Shown here one piece after another: positions 36,083-44,930 of a stretch of DNA of 64,000 bases (position 1 is its first letter; each line of letters starts with the position of its first letter). The position numbers were made by a program, and so were the translations under genes. This DNA is from Dorea formicigenerans (GTDB lineage Bacteria > Bacillota > Clostridia > Lachnospirales > Lachnospiraceae), in NCBI RefSeq assembly GCF_025150245.1, contig NZ_CP102279.1:1609423-1673422 (forward strand), given 5' to 3'. Below the pieces are notes generated by a model, which made no database searches, had not been told where the DNA came from, and saw only the letters and a program-made list of their open reading frames with translations.

Positions 36083-36186
36083 GTCAGTAAAATTTCTGAC
36101 ACTATGCTTTTTTGTAAGGCAGTTACAGATCAATCATTTTTGACCAGTGTTTTTTTACAAAACAGTTACAGATCAATAATCTCTGA
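36083..36186 (-). repeat. Tandem duplication of the 3' end of the metallo-hydrolase gene
   Basis: Unit 1 (36144-36186, 43 bp) includes the last codons and stop of the MBL gene. Unit 2 (36100-36143, 44 bp) is a diverged copy sharing ATTGATCTGTAACTG and the following A-rich tract. A 17-bp partial third unit lies at 36083-36099. Transcribed leftwards, the units run one after another into the ACT-gene leader. Confidence 0.75.
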
Positions 36187-36963
36187 CACACTGCTTCTCT
36201 TTGCAACAGTGATTGGGAAATCGTCCCCTTTATATGGATTATCTCCCAAAGTAACCTCTAACTTCACCGTCTCATAGGCAAGCTCTTCATAATTGTTCTC
36301 TTTACTGAGATGTCCAAGAACAACATGTTTCAGGTTATCATGTAATATATCACATAACAGCCTTCCTGACAATTCATTTGATAAATGTCCTTTGTCTCCT
36401 GCCACTCTTCGTTTGAGCGGATATGGATATGGACCGACCTCCAACATCTTTAAGTCATGGTTTGCCTCCAGCACGATTGCGTCCAGATTTTTCAAATGTT
36501 CCACGGTATAATCGTCATACTTTCCAAGATCTGTTGCGACTGCAACGGATTTTTTCCCGTCACCGATTCGGTATCCGGACGGTTCATTTGCATCGTGAGA
36601 GATTTTGAATGGTTCTACTTTCAGCTCACCCAGTGTAAATGTTTCATCCGTCTGGATTTCATGGAATAATCCTTCCGGCATCTTTCCAATACTGGAAATC
36701 TTTTTGATTCCTTCTATTGTACCTTTTGTCGCATAGATCGGCACTTCATACTTTCTGCTGAACACGCCAAGCCCCTGCACATGGTCAATATGTTCATGAG
36801 TGATCAGAATCCCGTTAAGCTCCTCTCCCTTGATATCCAGAGCTTTCAGACCTTCCTCTACTCTTTTTTTGCTGATTCCTGTATCTACAAGAAGATGTGT
36901 ATGCTCTCCTCCCGTATAGATACAATTGCCACTGCTTCCGCTGGCAATACTGCATAGTCTCAT
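36166..36963 (-). CDS. MBL-fold metallo-hydrolase (YycJ/WalJ-like)
   Basis: 265 residues. N-terminal LCSIASGSSGNCIYTGGEHT is characteristic of the YycJ group. The metal motif ITHEHIDHVQGLGVFSR near 54, a further SHDANEPSGYRIGDG near 120, ATDLGKYDDYTVEHLKN near 142 and the distal histidine HVVLGHLSKENN near 215 are present. B. subtilis YycJ is an exonuclease in mismatch repair. Here it is not with walRK but between coaE and the ACT gene, 43 bp after coaE. Its last bases are duplicated downstream. Confidence 0.88.
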   Translation of the reverse strand: MRLCSIASGSSGNCIYTGGEHTHLLVDTGISKKRVEEGLKALDIKGEELNGILITHEHIDHVQGLGVFSRKYEVPIYATKGTIEGIKKISSIGKMPEGLFHEIQTDETFTLGELKVEPFKISHDANEPSGYRIGDGKKSVAVATDLGKYDDYTVEHLKNLDAIVLEANHDLKMLEVGPYPYPLKRRVAGDKGHLSNELSGRLLCDILHDNLKHVVLGHLSKENNYEELAYETVKLEVTLGDNPYKGDDFPITVAKRSSVSEIIDL

Positions 36964-37006
36964 ATATATGTAAATTCCTTCCGTATATCTTAGGTATGAG
37001 ATCTGT

Positions 37007-37597
37007 CTATAATTCCTTTACAATCTGATCGATCTGGATCATTGTCTCTGCAAAGATTCCACTATTATCAATTACACGGTCACAGGCTTTCAGGAACATC
37101 TCCTTTGGCAGCTGTGCTGCAATAATCTCATCAATCTTCTTATTATCATATCCCCTGGAATAGTAAAGACGGTTTCTGCGCACTGCATCCTCCACATATA
37201 TATACCAGAGCTCATCACAGATCTCATTATAATGATCTTCTACAAGAACAGCCGATTCTACAATCAGAAGATTCGTGTTCTTGCGTTCTTCTTTTTTGAT
37301 TTTTTTATTTACTTCCTCTTTTACCGCCGGGTGTACGATCTCATTGAGTACATTTAACTCTTTGGGATCACCGAACACGATATCTGAAAGTTTCTTTCTG
37401 TCAAGCTCCCCTTTTTCGTCCAGTATTTCTGTACCAAAATGTTCTACGATCGGATCGTAACAGATTCCGCCTTTTTTCTGTAATTTCTTTGCCACCTTAT
37501 CAGTCTGACAAACGGAAGCTCCGTATTTGTCACTTAAATATTCCAGTATCTGTGTCTTTCCTGCTCCTACTCCGCCAGTAATACCTATAATTTTCAT
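37007..37597 (-). CDS. coaE: Dephospho-CoA kinase
   Basis: 196 residues from MKIIGITGGVGAGKTQILEY; GGGGTGGAG lies just upstream of this ATG. An in-frame GTG three codons earlier is embedded in that site. Last step of CoA synthesis. P-loop GGVGAGKT, QTDKVAKKL near 34, VHPAVKEEV near 90 and the lid region RNRLYYSRGYDNKKIDE near 140. It starts 12 bp after the polA stop, a very common polA-coaE pairing. Confidence 0.95.
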   Translation of the reverse strand: MKIIGITGGVGAGKTQILEYLSDKYGASVCQTDKVAKKLQKKGGICYDPIVEHFGTEILDEKGELDRKKLSDIVFGDPKELNVLNEIVHPAVKEEVNKKIKKEERKNTNLLIVESAVLVEDHYNEICDELWYIYVEDAVRRNRLYYSRGYDNKKIDEIIAAQLPKEMFLKACDRVIDNSGIFAETMIQIDQIVKEL

Positions 37598-37609
37598 AAT
37601 CTCCACCCC

Positions 37610-40237
37610 TTACTTTGCTTCGTACCAGTTTTCTCCTGTGTGCATATCTATCTCCAGCGGTACATCTAAGGATGCCGCCTGCTCCATCTCCTCCCGGAGG
37701 ATTTTTTCTACTTCCGGAAGTTCTGGTCTGTAAGCTTCTATGAGAAGTTCATCATGTACCTGAAGTACAAGTCTGGACTTCAGATTCTGCTCTTTCAGTC
37801 TACGGTTCACACCAATCATGGCAATTTTCATAATATCTGCTGCGGTTCCCTGGATTGGTGCATTCATTGCCACTCTCTCTCCGAAGGAACGCTGCATAAA
37901 ATTGCTGGAAGAAAGTTCCGGAACCGGACGTCTTCTTCCGAACAATGTCACAACATACCCCATCTCTTTTGCATGTGCCACAGTATCATCCAGAAATGTC
38001 TTGATTCCCGGATATGTCTTAAAGTAATCTTCAATATATTTTGCAGCTTCTTTTCTGCCAATACTCAAGTCCTCAGACAATCCAAAAGAACTGATCCCAT
38101 ATACAATACCGAAATTGACCGCTTTCGCATTTCTTCTTTGAAGTGGAGTTACCTCTTCAAAAGGAATGTGAAATACCTGAGAAGCTGTAATTCTATGAAT
38201 ATCCTTTTCTTCCCGGTAAGCCTCGATCAGATTTGCGTCACCGGAACAATGTGCCAGCACACGAAGTTCAATCTGAGAATAATCGGCATCCACAAAAATG
38301 TATCCGTCCTCCGGCACAAATACCTTCCGGATCAGTCGTCCCAGTTCTACCCGGACCGGAATATTCTGAAGATTCGGCTCCGTACTGCTGATCCGTCCGG
38401 TCGCTGTAATTGTCTGATTGAACTTGCTGTGGATTCGTCCATCTTCTTCAATATAATTGACCAGACCATCTGCATACGTAGATTTTAGCTTTGTAAGCTG
38501 TCTGTATTCCAGCACTTTACTTACAATCGGATAATCCGGTGCAAGCTTGTCCAGCACACTTGCCGCAGTGGAATAACCACTTTTCGTCTTTTTACTTCCC
38601 GGAAGTAAAAGCTTTTCAAAAAGGATCACGCCAAGCTGCTTTGGTGAATTAATATTGAACGATTCACCTGCCATTTCGTAAATTTCTTTTTCCAGTTCAC
38701 TAATCCGTCCGCCAAGCTGGCTGCTATAAACTTTCAGCGCCTCACCTTCAGCACGGATCCCATTTCTTTCCATATCATAAAGAGTAAATACAAGCGGCAT
38801 CTCAATATCTTCAAATAGATGCAGCATCTGTGTTTCTTCTAACTTCTTGTATAACAAGTCACTGCCCTTAAACGCTGTATATGCTTCATAGCAAACCTTC
38901 ACATAAGCTTCTGACTTTTCTTCAATTACAATATTAAGCTGCTCTCTTGCCACATCTTCGTATGTGTAATCATTCTTCAACGGATTCAAAAGGTAAGCCG
39001 CAACCGTTGCATCAAAGCAATGCTTCTGATTTTTGATTGGCAGCCACTTCATAGCTTCTTTGATATCGAACATGACAAAACGTCCGCAACTTTCATTCAG
39101 CTTACTCAGCTTTTCAAGAAGGAATTCCTTTGTAATCTGCTCAGTCACTTCAATACAGTATGCATGCTCTTCATCAAAACAAAGACCGATACCGCCAATT
39201 GCCGCTTCATTTGCAAAAAGCGGAAGTACATTTTCCGTATTCTGGAAGATCACCGCTCCAACACATGTGGATTCTTTTGCCTGATCCAGAACTTTTTCTG
39301 CCTTCTTATAATCTGTAATCTGTTCAAATCCGTCTTCCACCTGATTTGCCGGTGCAGTAACATCGAATTTGGACAAAAGATTCTTAAACTGTAGTTTCTG
39401 GAAAAATGCATATGCTTCTTCTGTAAATATATTACCAAGCTTCGCCTCAGACAGTTCATACGGAAAATCCGCATGCACTTCAATCGTGGCAAGTGTCTTG
39501 CTCATAACTGCCATATTCCAGTGCTCAGCAAGTGCCTTGGACGCTCGTGGCGGCTTCAGTTCACTCACATGTTCATATGCATTCTCGATTGAATGATATT
39601 CTGTGATAATCTTGGTCGCTGTCTTTTCTCCGATGCTTGGAACTCCTGGAATGTTATCGGCCGTGTCGCCCATCAGCGCTTTCAGATCAATGAACTCCTT
39701 CGGTGTCACCTGATAACGTTCTTTCACATCTGCCGCATAATAATCTTCCACTTCAGTACGACCCTGCTTTGTCTTTGGAATGCGGATCTTAACATGTTGC
39801 GTTGCAAGCTGCAGAAGATCTCTGTCTCCGGAAATAACGGACACTTCCATTCCTTCTTCTTCACATCGTCTGGACAGTGTTCCAAGAAGATCGTCAGCCT
39901 CCAATCCCGCACACTCTATAGTCTTAATCCCCATAGAGCAAAGGACTTCCTTAATAACCGGAACCTGCTGCCTCAGTTCGTCTGCCATCGGCTTTCTTGT
40001 TCCTTTGTAAGCGTCATACATCTTATGACGGAATGTCGGCGCATGCACGTCAAATGCGACCGTCAGATAATCCGGCTTTTCTTCATCCAGAATCTTGAAC
40101 ATGATCGTCAGAAATCCATAGATTGCATTCGTATGAAGTCCTTCGGAATTCGTCAGATCCGGAAGTCCGAAAAATGCCCTGTTTAATATGCTGTGCCCAT
40201 CGATGAGCACAATTTTTTTATTTGTATTCTCGCTCAT
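37610..40237 (-). CDS. polA: DNA polymerase I (proofreading domain degenerate)
   Basis: 875 residues. 5'-3' exonuclease domain 1-290 (VLIDGHSILNRAFFG, AFDVHAPTFRH, GDRDLLQLATQHVKI, ALMGDTADNIPGVPSIGEKTA). The middle 310-480 has the 3'-5' exonuclease fold, but the usual DxE of motif I is absent (VGAVIFQNTENVLPLF); only a motif-II-like CFDATVAAYLL remains. Polymerase domain with ADYSQIELRVLAHCSGDANL (motif A), RRNAKAVNFGIVYGISSFGL (O helix) and LVLQVHDELLIEA (motif C). It fills gaps and removes RNA primers. First gene of the run to degV. Confidence 0.97.
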   Translation of the reverse strand: MSENTNKKIVLIDGHSILNRAFFGLPDLTNSEGLHTNAIYGFLTIMFKILDEEKPDYLTVAFDVHAPTFRHKMYDAYKGTRKPMADELRQQVPVIKEVLCSMGIKTIECAGLEADDLLGTLSRRCEEEGMEVSVISGDRDLLQLATQHVKIRIPKTKQGRTEVEDYYAADVKERYQVTPKEFIDLKALMGDTADNIPGVPSIGEKTATKIITEYHSIENAYEHVSELKPPRASKALAEHWNMAVMSKTLATIEVHADFPYELSEAKLGNIFTEEAYAFFQKLQFKNLLSKFDVTAPANQVEDGFEQITDYKKAEKVLDQAKESTCVGAVIFQNTENVLPLFANEAAIGGIGLCFDEEHAYCIEVTEQITKEFLLEKLSKLNESCGRFVMFDIKEAMKWLPIKNQKHCFDATVAAYLLNPLKNDYTYEDVAREQLNIVIEEKSEAYVKVCYEAYTAFKGSDLLYKKLEETQMLHLFEDIEMPLVFTLYDMERNGIRAEGEALKVYSSQLGGRISELEKEIYEMAGESFNINSPKQLGVILFEKLLLPGSKKTKSGYSTAASVLDKLAPDYPIVSKVLEYRQLTKLKSTYADGLVNYIEEDGRIHSKFNQTITATGRISSTEPNLQNIPVRVELGRLIRKVFVPEDGYIFVDADYSQIELRVLAHCSGDANLIEAYREEKDIHRITASQVFHIPFEEVTPLQRRNAKAVNFGIVYGISSFGLSEDLSIGRKEAAKYIEDYFKTYPGIKTFLDDTVAHAKEMGYVVTLFGRRRPVPELSSSNFMQRSFGERVAMNAPIQGTAADIMKIAMIGVNRRLKEQNLKSRLVLQVHDELLIEAYRPELPEVEKILREEMEQAASLDVPLEIDMHTGENWYEAK

Positions 40238-40381
40238 ATAGTCTCCTTGTTAATAAACAAACTACCTTATTACTATACACCAAATCTGTTTTTTTTAAAA
40301 GCTATATATTATCAAAACAAATAAAATAACGCTAAATTTGATACATTTCTATCAAATTGTTCCATTCAAGACTCTGATGGC

Positions 40382-40410
40382 AAAAAAAGAAAGCCCGGCG
40401 ATGAGCTTTC
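40382..40410 (-). terminator. Terminator of the etfBA cluster
   Basis: GAAAGC (40389-40394) pairs with GCTTTC (40405-40410), with more GC pairing possible in the loop. On the minus strand CTTTTTTTG follows. It lies about 70 bp after the etfA stop. Confidence 0.75.
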
Positions 40411-40477
40411 CTTTTTGTCATGCTTTTTAAAGCATGCATATATTCTAAAATTGAGGTAAGTAATTTCTGTCTTTATA

Positions 40478-41461
40478 TTACAGTGTCAGGTAGTTCTCCA
40501 GAATTTCTTTTAAATCTGCCTGGATTCCGTAATCTGCAACTCCAAAAATCGCAGCATTTTCGTCTGTATTGACTGCAACATATAAATTTGTATCCTTGAT
40601 TCCTTCTGTATGCTGAATTGCTCCGGATACACCAAAGGAGATACAGATCTTCGGACGGATTGTAAGTCCTGTCTGTCCAATCTGGTGATTGAACGGAATC
40701 ATCTCTGAATCAACCATTGGTCTTGTTCCTCCGATTGCTCCTCCGACTTTCTCAGCAAATTTCTCGAGAAGTTCAAAGTTATCATCTTCCAGAACTCCAC
40801 GTCCTCCGACAACAACAACTTCTGCTCCGAGAATACTGTCTGTTGTATTTTCTGCCGGAAGTTCTTCCAGAATCTCAACTCCAGATTTTTCAATTTTGAT
40901 ATCATCAAAAAATGTTACATTTGCATTTCCGCTTTCTTTTGCCTCACAGGCTGCATAGACACCAGGTCTTACTGTCATCATCTGCGGATAAATACCTTCT
41001 TTTGTAAGAATTGTAACAAATACATTTTCTCCGTAGGACGGTTTGTTCTGTTTAATATAGAAAGAACCGTCTTCTCTCTGAGCAGCCAGAACCTCTGTAC
41101 AGTCCGCAGTCATACCACAACCAAGACGCATCGCTACTCTTGAGAAAATAGAACGTCCCTGTGGTGTTGCCGGAACAAGCACTGCGGATGGCTCGATTTT
41201 CTTTAACATTTCAGCAATTGCAGCACTGACTGCATCATCCTGAAGTGTGATATCATGATCTGCTTTTACTGCATAGATTTCATCTACACCAAGCTTATCT
41301 AATTCTTTTACAAGTTCTTCTGCATGGTCGGAAAGAACGATTGCCTGAACTTTTTCTTTTGTTGTCTCAGCCAGACCTTTTGCCGCTGAAACCAGTTCTG
41401 CAGCTACCGTCTCTAATTCACCATTATAACTTTCTGCATAAACACAAATTCCATTAGCCAT
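40478..41461 (-). CDS. etfA: Electron transfer flavoprotein, alpha subunit
   Basis: 327 residues from MANGICVYAESYNGELETVA; AAAGGAAAG lies upstream, and this start is 4 bp after the etfB stop. N-terminal ETF fold, VLVPATPQGRSIFSRVAMRL near 95, then the FAD-binding C-terminal part: VVVGGRGVLEDDNFELLEKF, GGTRPMVDSEMIPFNHQIGQ, and CISFGVSGAIQHTEGI near 278, which includes the family signature. With EtfB it accepts electrons from a flavin dehydrogenase, very likely the FAD oxidoreductase encoded upstream in the same operon. Confidence 0.95.
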   Translation of the reverse strand: MANGICVYAESYNGELETVAAELVSAAKGLAETTKEKVQAIVLSDHAEELVKELDKLGVDEIYAVKADHDITLQDDAVSAAIAEMLKKIEPSAVLVPATPQGRSIFSRVAMRLGCGMTADCTEVLAAQREDGSFYIKQNKPSYGENVFVTILTKEGIYPQMMTVRPGVYAACEAKESGNANVTFFDDIKIEKSGVEILEELPAENTTDSILGAEVVVVGGRGVLEDDNFELLEKFAEKVGGAIGGTRPMVDSEMIPFNHQIGQTGLTIRPKICISFGVSGAIQHTEGIKDTNLYVAVNTDENAAIFGVADYGIQADLKEILENYLTL

Positions 41462-41465
41462 AGGT

Positions 41466-42257
41466 CTACTTTCCTTTCTCCTCTTCAATCAGGTCATAAA
41501 GCTGTTTTGCAAGTTCTGCCGGTGTACCTGTAAGCATCTTAGCACTTCTCTTTGTCTCCGGCTGGAAGGAATCAACAGTAACTGTCGGTGATCCCTTGAT
41601 TCCAATTTCCTCTGCTGCAAATCCAAGTTCAGCATTTGTATAGGTAACAAGTGGTTTTGATTTTGCCGCACGTTTACTTCTAAGTGTTGCAAGTCTTGGC
41701 TCATTGCAACCAAAGTTTACAGATAATACTGCCGGTGTAGCGCAGGAAATCCTGAAACTTGTATCGTGCATTTTCTTTACAACTTCAACTTTTCCTGCCT
41801 GATCTTCCTTATATTTTACAGACTGGATTTCTACAACATGTGGAAGATTTAATTCTTCTGCAACCATTGCTGCCACCTGTCCGGTTGCCCCGTCTGCTGA
41901 CAGGGCACCTCCTAAGATCAGGTCAAATTCGCCATATAACTGAATTGCTTTTGCTAATACTTTTGCTGTTGCTACGGTATCTCCTCCTGCAACTGCTCTA
42001 TCTGTAATCAGGCAGCTTTCGTCACATCCGAGTGCCATCGCATCACGCAATGCTTTTTCTGCATCCGGTGGTCCCATCGTAAATACTACAACTTTTCCGT
42101 CTGTCTGCTCTTTTAACTGCATTGCTTCTTCAATGGCATTCAGATCTGCCGGATTAATCATTCCTTCAGAGCTTGCACGTACAAGTGCATGTGTTTCCGG
42201 GTCTACAGATACATCGTTAGATACCGGAACCTGCTTAATAAGAACTGCTATATTCAT
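41466..42257 (-). CDS. etfB: Electron transfer flavoprotein, beta subunit
   Basis: 263 residues. N-terminal MNIAVLIKQVPVSNDVSVDP, GMINPADLNAIEEAMQLKEQ near 31, FTMGPPDAEKALRDAMALG near 59, LGGALSADGATGQVAAMVAEE near 113 and the beta-subunit signature region CNEPRLATLRSKRAAKSKPL near 185. Binds AMP or, in bifurcating ETFs, a second FAD; which applies cannot be decided here. It is 61 bp downstream of the FAD oxidoreductase gene and 4 bp upstream of etfA. Confidence 0.95.
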   Translation of the reverse strand: MNIAVLIKQVPVSNDVSVDPETHALVRASSEGMINPADLNAIEEAMQLKEQTDGKVVVFTMGPPDAEKALRDAMALGCDESCLITDRAVAGGDTVATAKVLAKAIQLYGEFDLILGGALSADGATGQVAAMVAEELNLPHVVEIQSVKYKEDQAGKVEVVKKMHDTSFRISCATPAVLSVNFGCNEPRLATLRSKRAAKSKPLVTYTNAELGFAAEEIGIKGSPTVTVDSFQPETKRSAKMLTGTPAELAKQLYDLIEEEKGK

Positions 42258-42318
42258 AGTTTCCTCCTATTATTTTTACTTTCATCTGTTACTTTCAATG
42301 GTAACTTTCGTTTGCTTA

Positions 42319-43485
42319 TTAGTCTTCAAGAAGTCTCTCGAATGCCCAGTTCTCAAGAAGTGGTGTGCTCTCGTCACGCATGATTAGTTTTGCAAGATCA
42401 CGTGTTGCTGCCGGAACCTCGATGACTCCATTTCCACCAAATCCTGTTGAAAGCATGTATCCTTCTACTGGTGTCTTACCAAGTACCGGCCAGAAATCCT
42501 TTGGCTCTGCACGGTAGGATAACCAGGAAGATACAAGTCCGCTGTCTACGATTCCCGGAACCTTAGCATCCAACTGATCCAGAAGGAAGTCGATGAAGTA
42601 ATCGTCTGTTCCACCTGTTGCAGGTAATTTGTCTGGATCCCACTGTCCTGCATGCATCGGATTGTTCAGATCCATAGATAAGTGAGATTTGCAGATAAAA
42701 ATGTTGTCTCCTGCTCTCAGTGCATAGAACTCTGGGTATTTCAGTACTGGGAATGTGTAGTCTAATTTCTTTCCTGGAGGGCATAAGAAGAATGCTTCCG
42801 CTTTTGTATGCCAGATTGGTACGTTCAGTCCAACCATTTCTCCTGTAATTTTGCTCCATGGACCTGTACAGTCAACAACTACATCAAACTCATACTCTGC
42901 TCCATCGTCAGTTGTAAGACCTTTTACTTTGTTATCTACAATCTTAACATCTGTAACTTTCACGCCTGTCTTTACAGTTACGCCATTTTTCTGAGCTTTT
43001 TTCATATATGTATTGGAAATCATTGTTCCATCAAAATATCCGTCATCCTCTGTATATCCTGCTCCAAGAATATTTTCTGTAGAAATGTCTGGAAGGATTT
43101 CTTTGATACGGTCTTTATCTGTAATATACTCTCCTGTATATCCTGCTGCTTTTGCAAGAGCGATTCCTGTCTTAATAACCTTCTCTACTTCTTCATTTGT
43201 TGCTACTACAAGAGTTCCTGTCTTATCAAATCCTGCTGAACCTTTCTCTTCCTCTTCCATTTTCAGATAGGACTCGAAACCATAAAGTCTAACGTCCCAG
43301 TATCTGTTCTTGAGGGAATCATCAAAAAGACATACTGTTCCGGCTGATTTTGCTGTAGAAGCTCCACCGATTGTGTCCTTTTCAAATACTGTCACATCAG
43401 CTTCTCCTTCGTAGAGGCTTAAGTGATAAGCCAGTCCTGCTCCTGAGATTCCGCCACCGATAATACCAATTTTTTTCTTTGCCAT
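42319..43485 (-). CDS. FAD-dependent oxidoreductase of the DAO/sarcosine-dehydrogenase type
   Basis: 388 residues. Rossmann FAD site KIGIIGGGISGAGLAYHLSL at the N-terminus, FEKDTIGGASTAKSAGTVC near 35-55, a second dinucleotide strand VVVDCTGPWSKITGEMVGL near 205, and the C-terminal GYMLSTGFGGNGVIEVPAATRDLAKL near 345. This is the layout of glycine/sarcosine oxidases and D-amino-acid dehydrogenases. In an anaerobe next to etfBA, it is most likely a dehydrogenase passing electrons to ETF. The amine or amino-acid substrate is unknown. Between the M20 hydrolase (61 bp upstream) and etfB. Confidence 0.88.
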   Translation of the reverse strand: MAKKKIGIIGGGISGAGLAYHLSLYEGEADVTVFEKDTIGGASTAKSAGTVCLFDDSLKNRYWDVRLYGFESYLKMEEEEKGSAGFDKTGTLVVATNEEVEKVIKTGIALAKAAGYTGEYITDKDRIKEILPDISTENILGAGYTEDDGYFDGTMISNTYMKKAQKNGVTVKTGVKVTDVKIVDNKVKGLTTDDGAEYEFDVVVDCTGPWSKITGEMVGLNVPIWHTKAEAFFLCPPGKKLDYTFPVLKYPEFYALRAGDNIFICKSHLSMDLNNPMHAGQWDPDKLPATGGTDDYFIDFLLDQLDAKVPGIVDSGLVSSWLSYRAEPKDFWPVLGKTPVEGYMLSTGFGGNGVIEVPAATRDLAKLIMRDESTPLLENWAFERLLED

Positions 43486-43546
43486 AGTTTTTTACCTGCC
43501 TTTCTTTTTTTTAGGTTTCCTTAAAGTGCATCATGTCTTTCGACTT

Positions 43547-44782
43547 TTATTTTTCATCCAGTTTTAAAACTGTATTTAACAAAACATTGCAGCCATTCTC
43601 AATGTCTTCCGGCGCTGTGTATTCATATCTGGAATGACTGATTCCGTCTTTGCTAGGCACGAAAATCATTCCTGTCGGGAATACGCTTGTCATGATCAGG
43701 GAGTCATGAAATGCACCGCTTGGGATGACTGTATAATCAATTCCAAGCTCTTTTACCGCTTCCTCTATCGTTCCTCTTACTAATTCCGACATTGGTGCCG
43801 GATCATGATAAGATGTCGGAACAAATGTAGACGTAACTCCATATTTTTTGCAGATGTCCTCAAGAAGCTGTCTGAGATGATTTTCGATCAGTTTCATAAC
43901 TTCTGCGCTCTGGTCACGAATCTCCAGGCTGAAAGTGCAAGTTCCTGGAATTACATTAACGGAATGTGGTGTAACTTTAATGGTTCCGACTGTTGCAACA
44001 GTAAATTCATTTCCATACTCTTTTACAATTTCCGGAACCTTGTTGATGAATCCAGCCGCAGCAACGAGTGCATCTTTTCTGTCAGCCATCGCAGTACTTC
44101 CTGCATGATTTGCCTCGCCTGCTACAGTCACATCATATCGGTTCACACCTGCAATCGATGATACAACGCCGACCGGTGTATGTGCTTTATAAAGTCTGGA
44201 TCCCTGTTCTACATGAAGTTCGATAAAACTGTGTACCGTCTTTGGATCTCTTTTGGCTTTCATCACATTTGCACTTGTGATTCCATATGATTTCATCACT
44301 TCGCCTCGTGGCTCACCGTAAATATCCAGCTCATCATCACTGACATCAGGGTCCTGTCCACAAAGTGAACTGCTTCCCAGAAGTCCTTTTCCAAAACGGA
44401 ATCCTTCTTCATCGGTAAACACAATCACCTCGATCGGGTGTTTCGGAACTTTTCCATGTTCCTTTAACACTTCACATACTTCCAATCCTCCAACGCAGCC
44501 AGTCACTCCATCGTATCGGCCTCCGTCCGGAACCGTGTCAAGATGGGAACCCATCATGATTGCCGGAAGATCATTATCCTGCCCATCCATATGAGCAATC
44601 AGGTTACCAGCTTCGTCCACATGGCATGTCATGCCAAGGCGCTTTGCCCAAGATGCAAAAAGTTCTCTTCCTTTTACATCTTCTTCGGAGAATGCCATTC
44701 TCGTGTACGTTCCATCTTCTTTTTTACCACACTGATAAATGTCTTCTAATCTGGAAACCACACGATTTATATTTGCTTTCAT
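43547..44782 (-). CDS. M20-family Zn-dependent amidohydrolase (N-carbamoyl-amino-acid hydrolase/allantoate amidohydrolase type)
   Basis: 411 residues from MKANINRVVSRLEDIYQC; AGGGAGGAGG lies upstream of this ATG. Metal and fold motifs: MMGSHLDTVPDGGRYDGVTG near 78, VFTDEEGFRFGKGLLGSS near 120, SFIELHVEQGSRLY near 180, AGEANHAGSTAMADRKDALV near 210, IPSGAFHDSLIMTSVFPTGM near 350 and FVPSKDGISHSRYEYTAPED. This is the HyuC/AllC subfamily, which removes a carbamoyl (ureido) group from N-carbamoyl amino acids or allantoate. First structural gene after pucR, 61 bp before the FAD enzyme. The exact substrate is open. Confidence 0.9.
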   Translation of the reverse strand: MKANINRVVSRLEDIYQCGKKEDGTYTRMAFSEEDVKGRELFASWAKRLGMTCHVDEAGNLIAHMDGQDNDLPAIMMGSHLDTVPDGGRYDGVTGCVGGLEVCEVLKEHGKVPKHPIEVIVFTDEEGFRFGKGLLGSSSLCGQDPDVSDDELDIYGEPRGEVMKSYGITSANVMKAKRDPKTVHSFIELHVEQGSRLYKAHTPVGVVSSIAGVNRYDVTVAGEANHAGSTAMADRKDALVAAAGFINKVPEIVKEYGNEFTVATVGTIKVTPHSVNVIPGTCTFSLEIRDQSAEVMKLIENHLRQLLEDICKKYGVTSTFVPTSYHDPAPMSELVRGTIEEAVKELGIDYTVIPSGAFHDSLIMTSVFPTGMIFVPSKDGISHSRYEYTAPEDIENGCNVLLNTVLKLDEK

Positions 44783-44870
44783 CCGAATTCCTCCTCCCTT
44801 GTGAATCTTTGTTTTTCTATGTCTCATATTATAGATATTTTTTTAACAATACGCATCTGCATAATTGGAC

Positions 44871-44914
44871 AAAAAAATAACAGAGATTTATCAACAACTG
44901 ATAAATCTCTGTTA
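44871..44914 (-). terminator. Terminator of pucR
   Basis: Perfect 15-bp stem (44879-44893 with 44899-44913), loop ACAAC. The minus strand continues ATTTTTTTGTCC. It separates pucR from the M20 hydrolase gene, which has a TATAAT box nearby of its own. Confidence 0.9.
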
Positions 44915-44930
44915 CTTTCTCAAAAAACTG

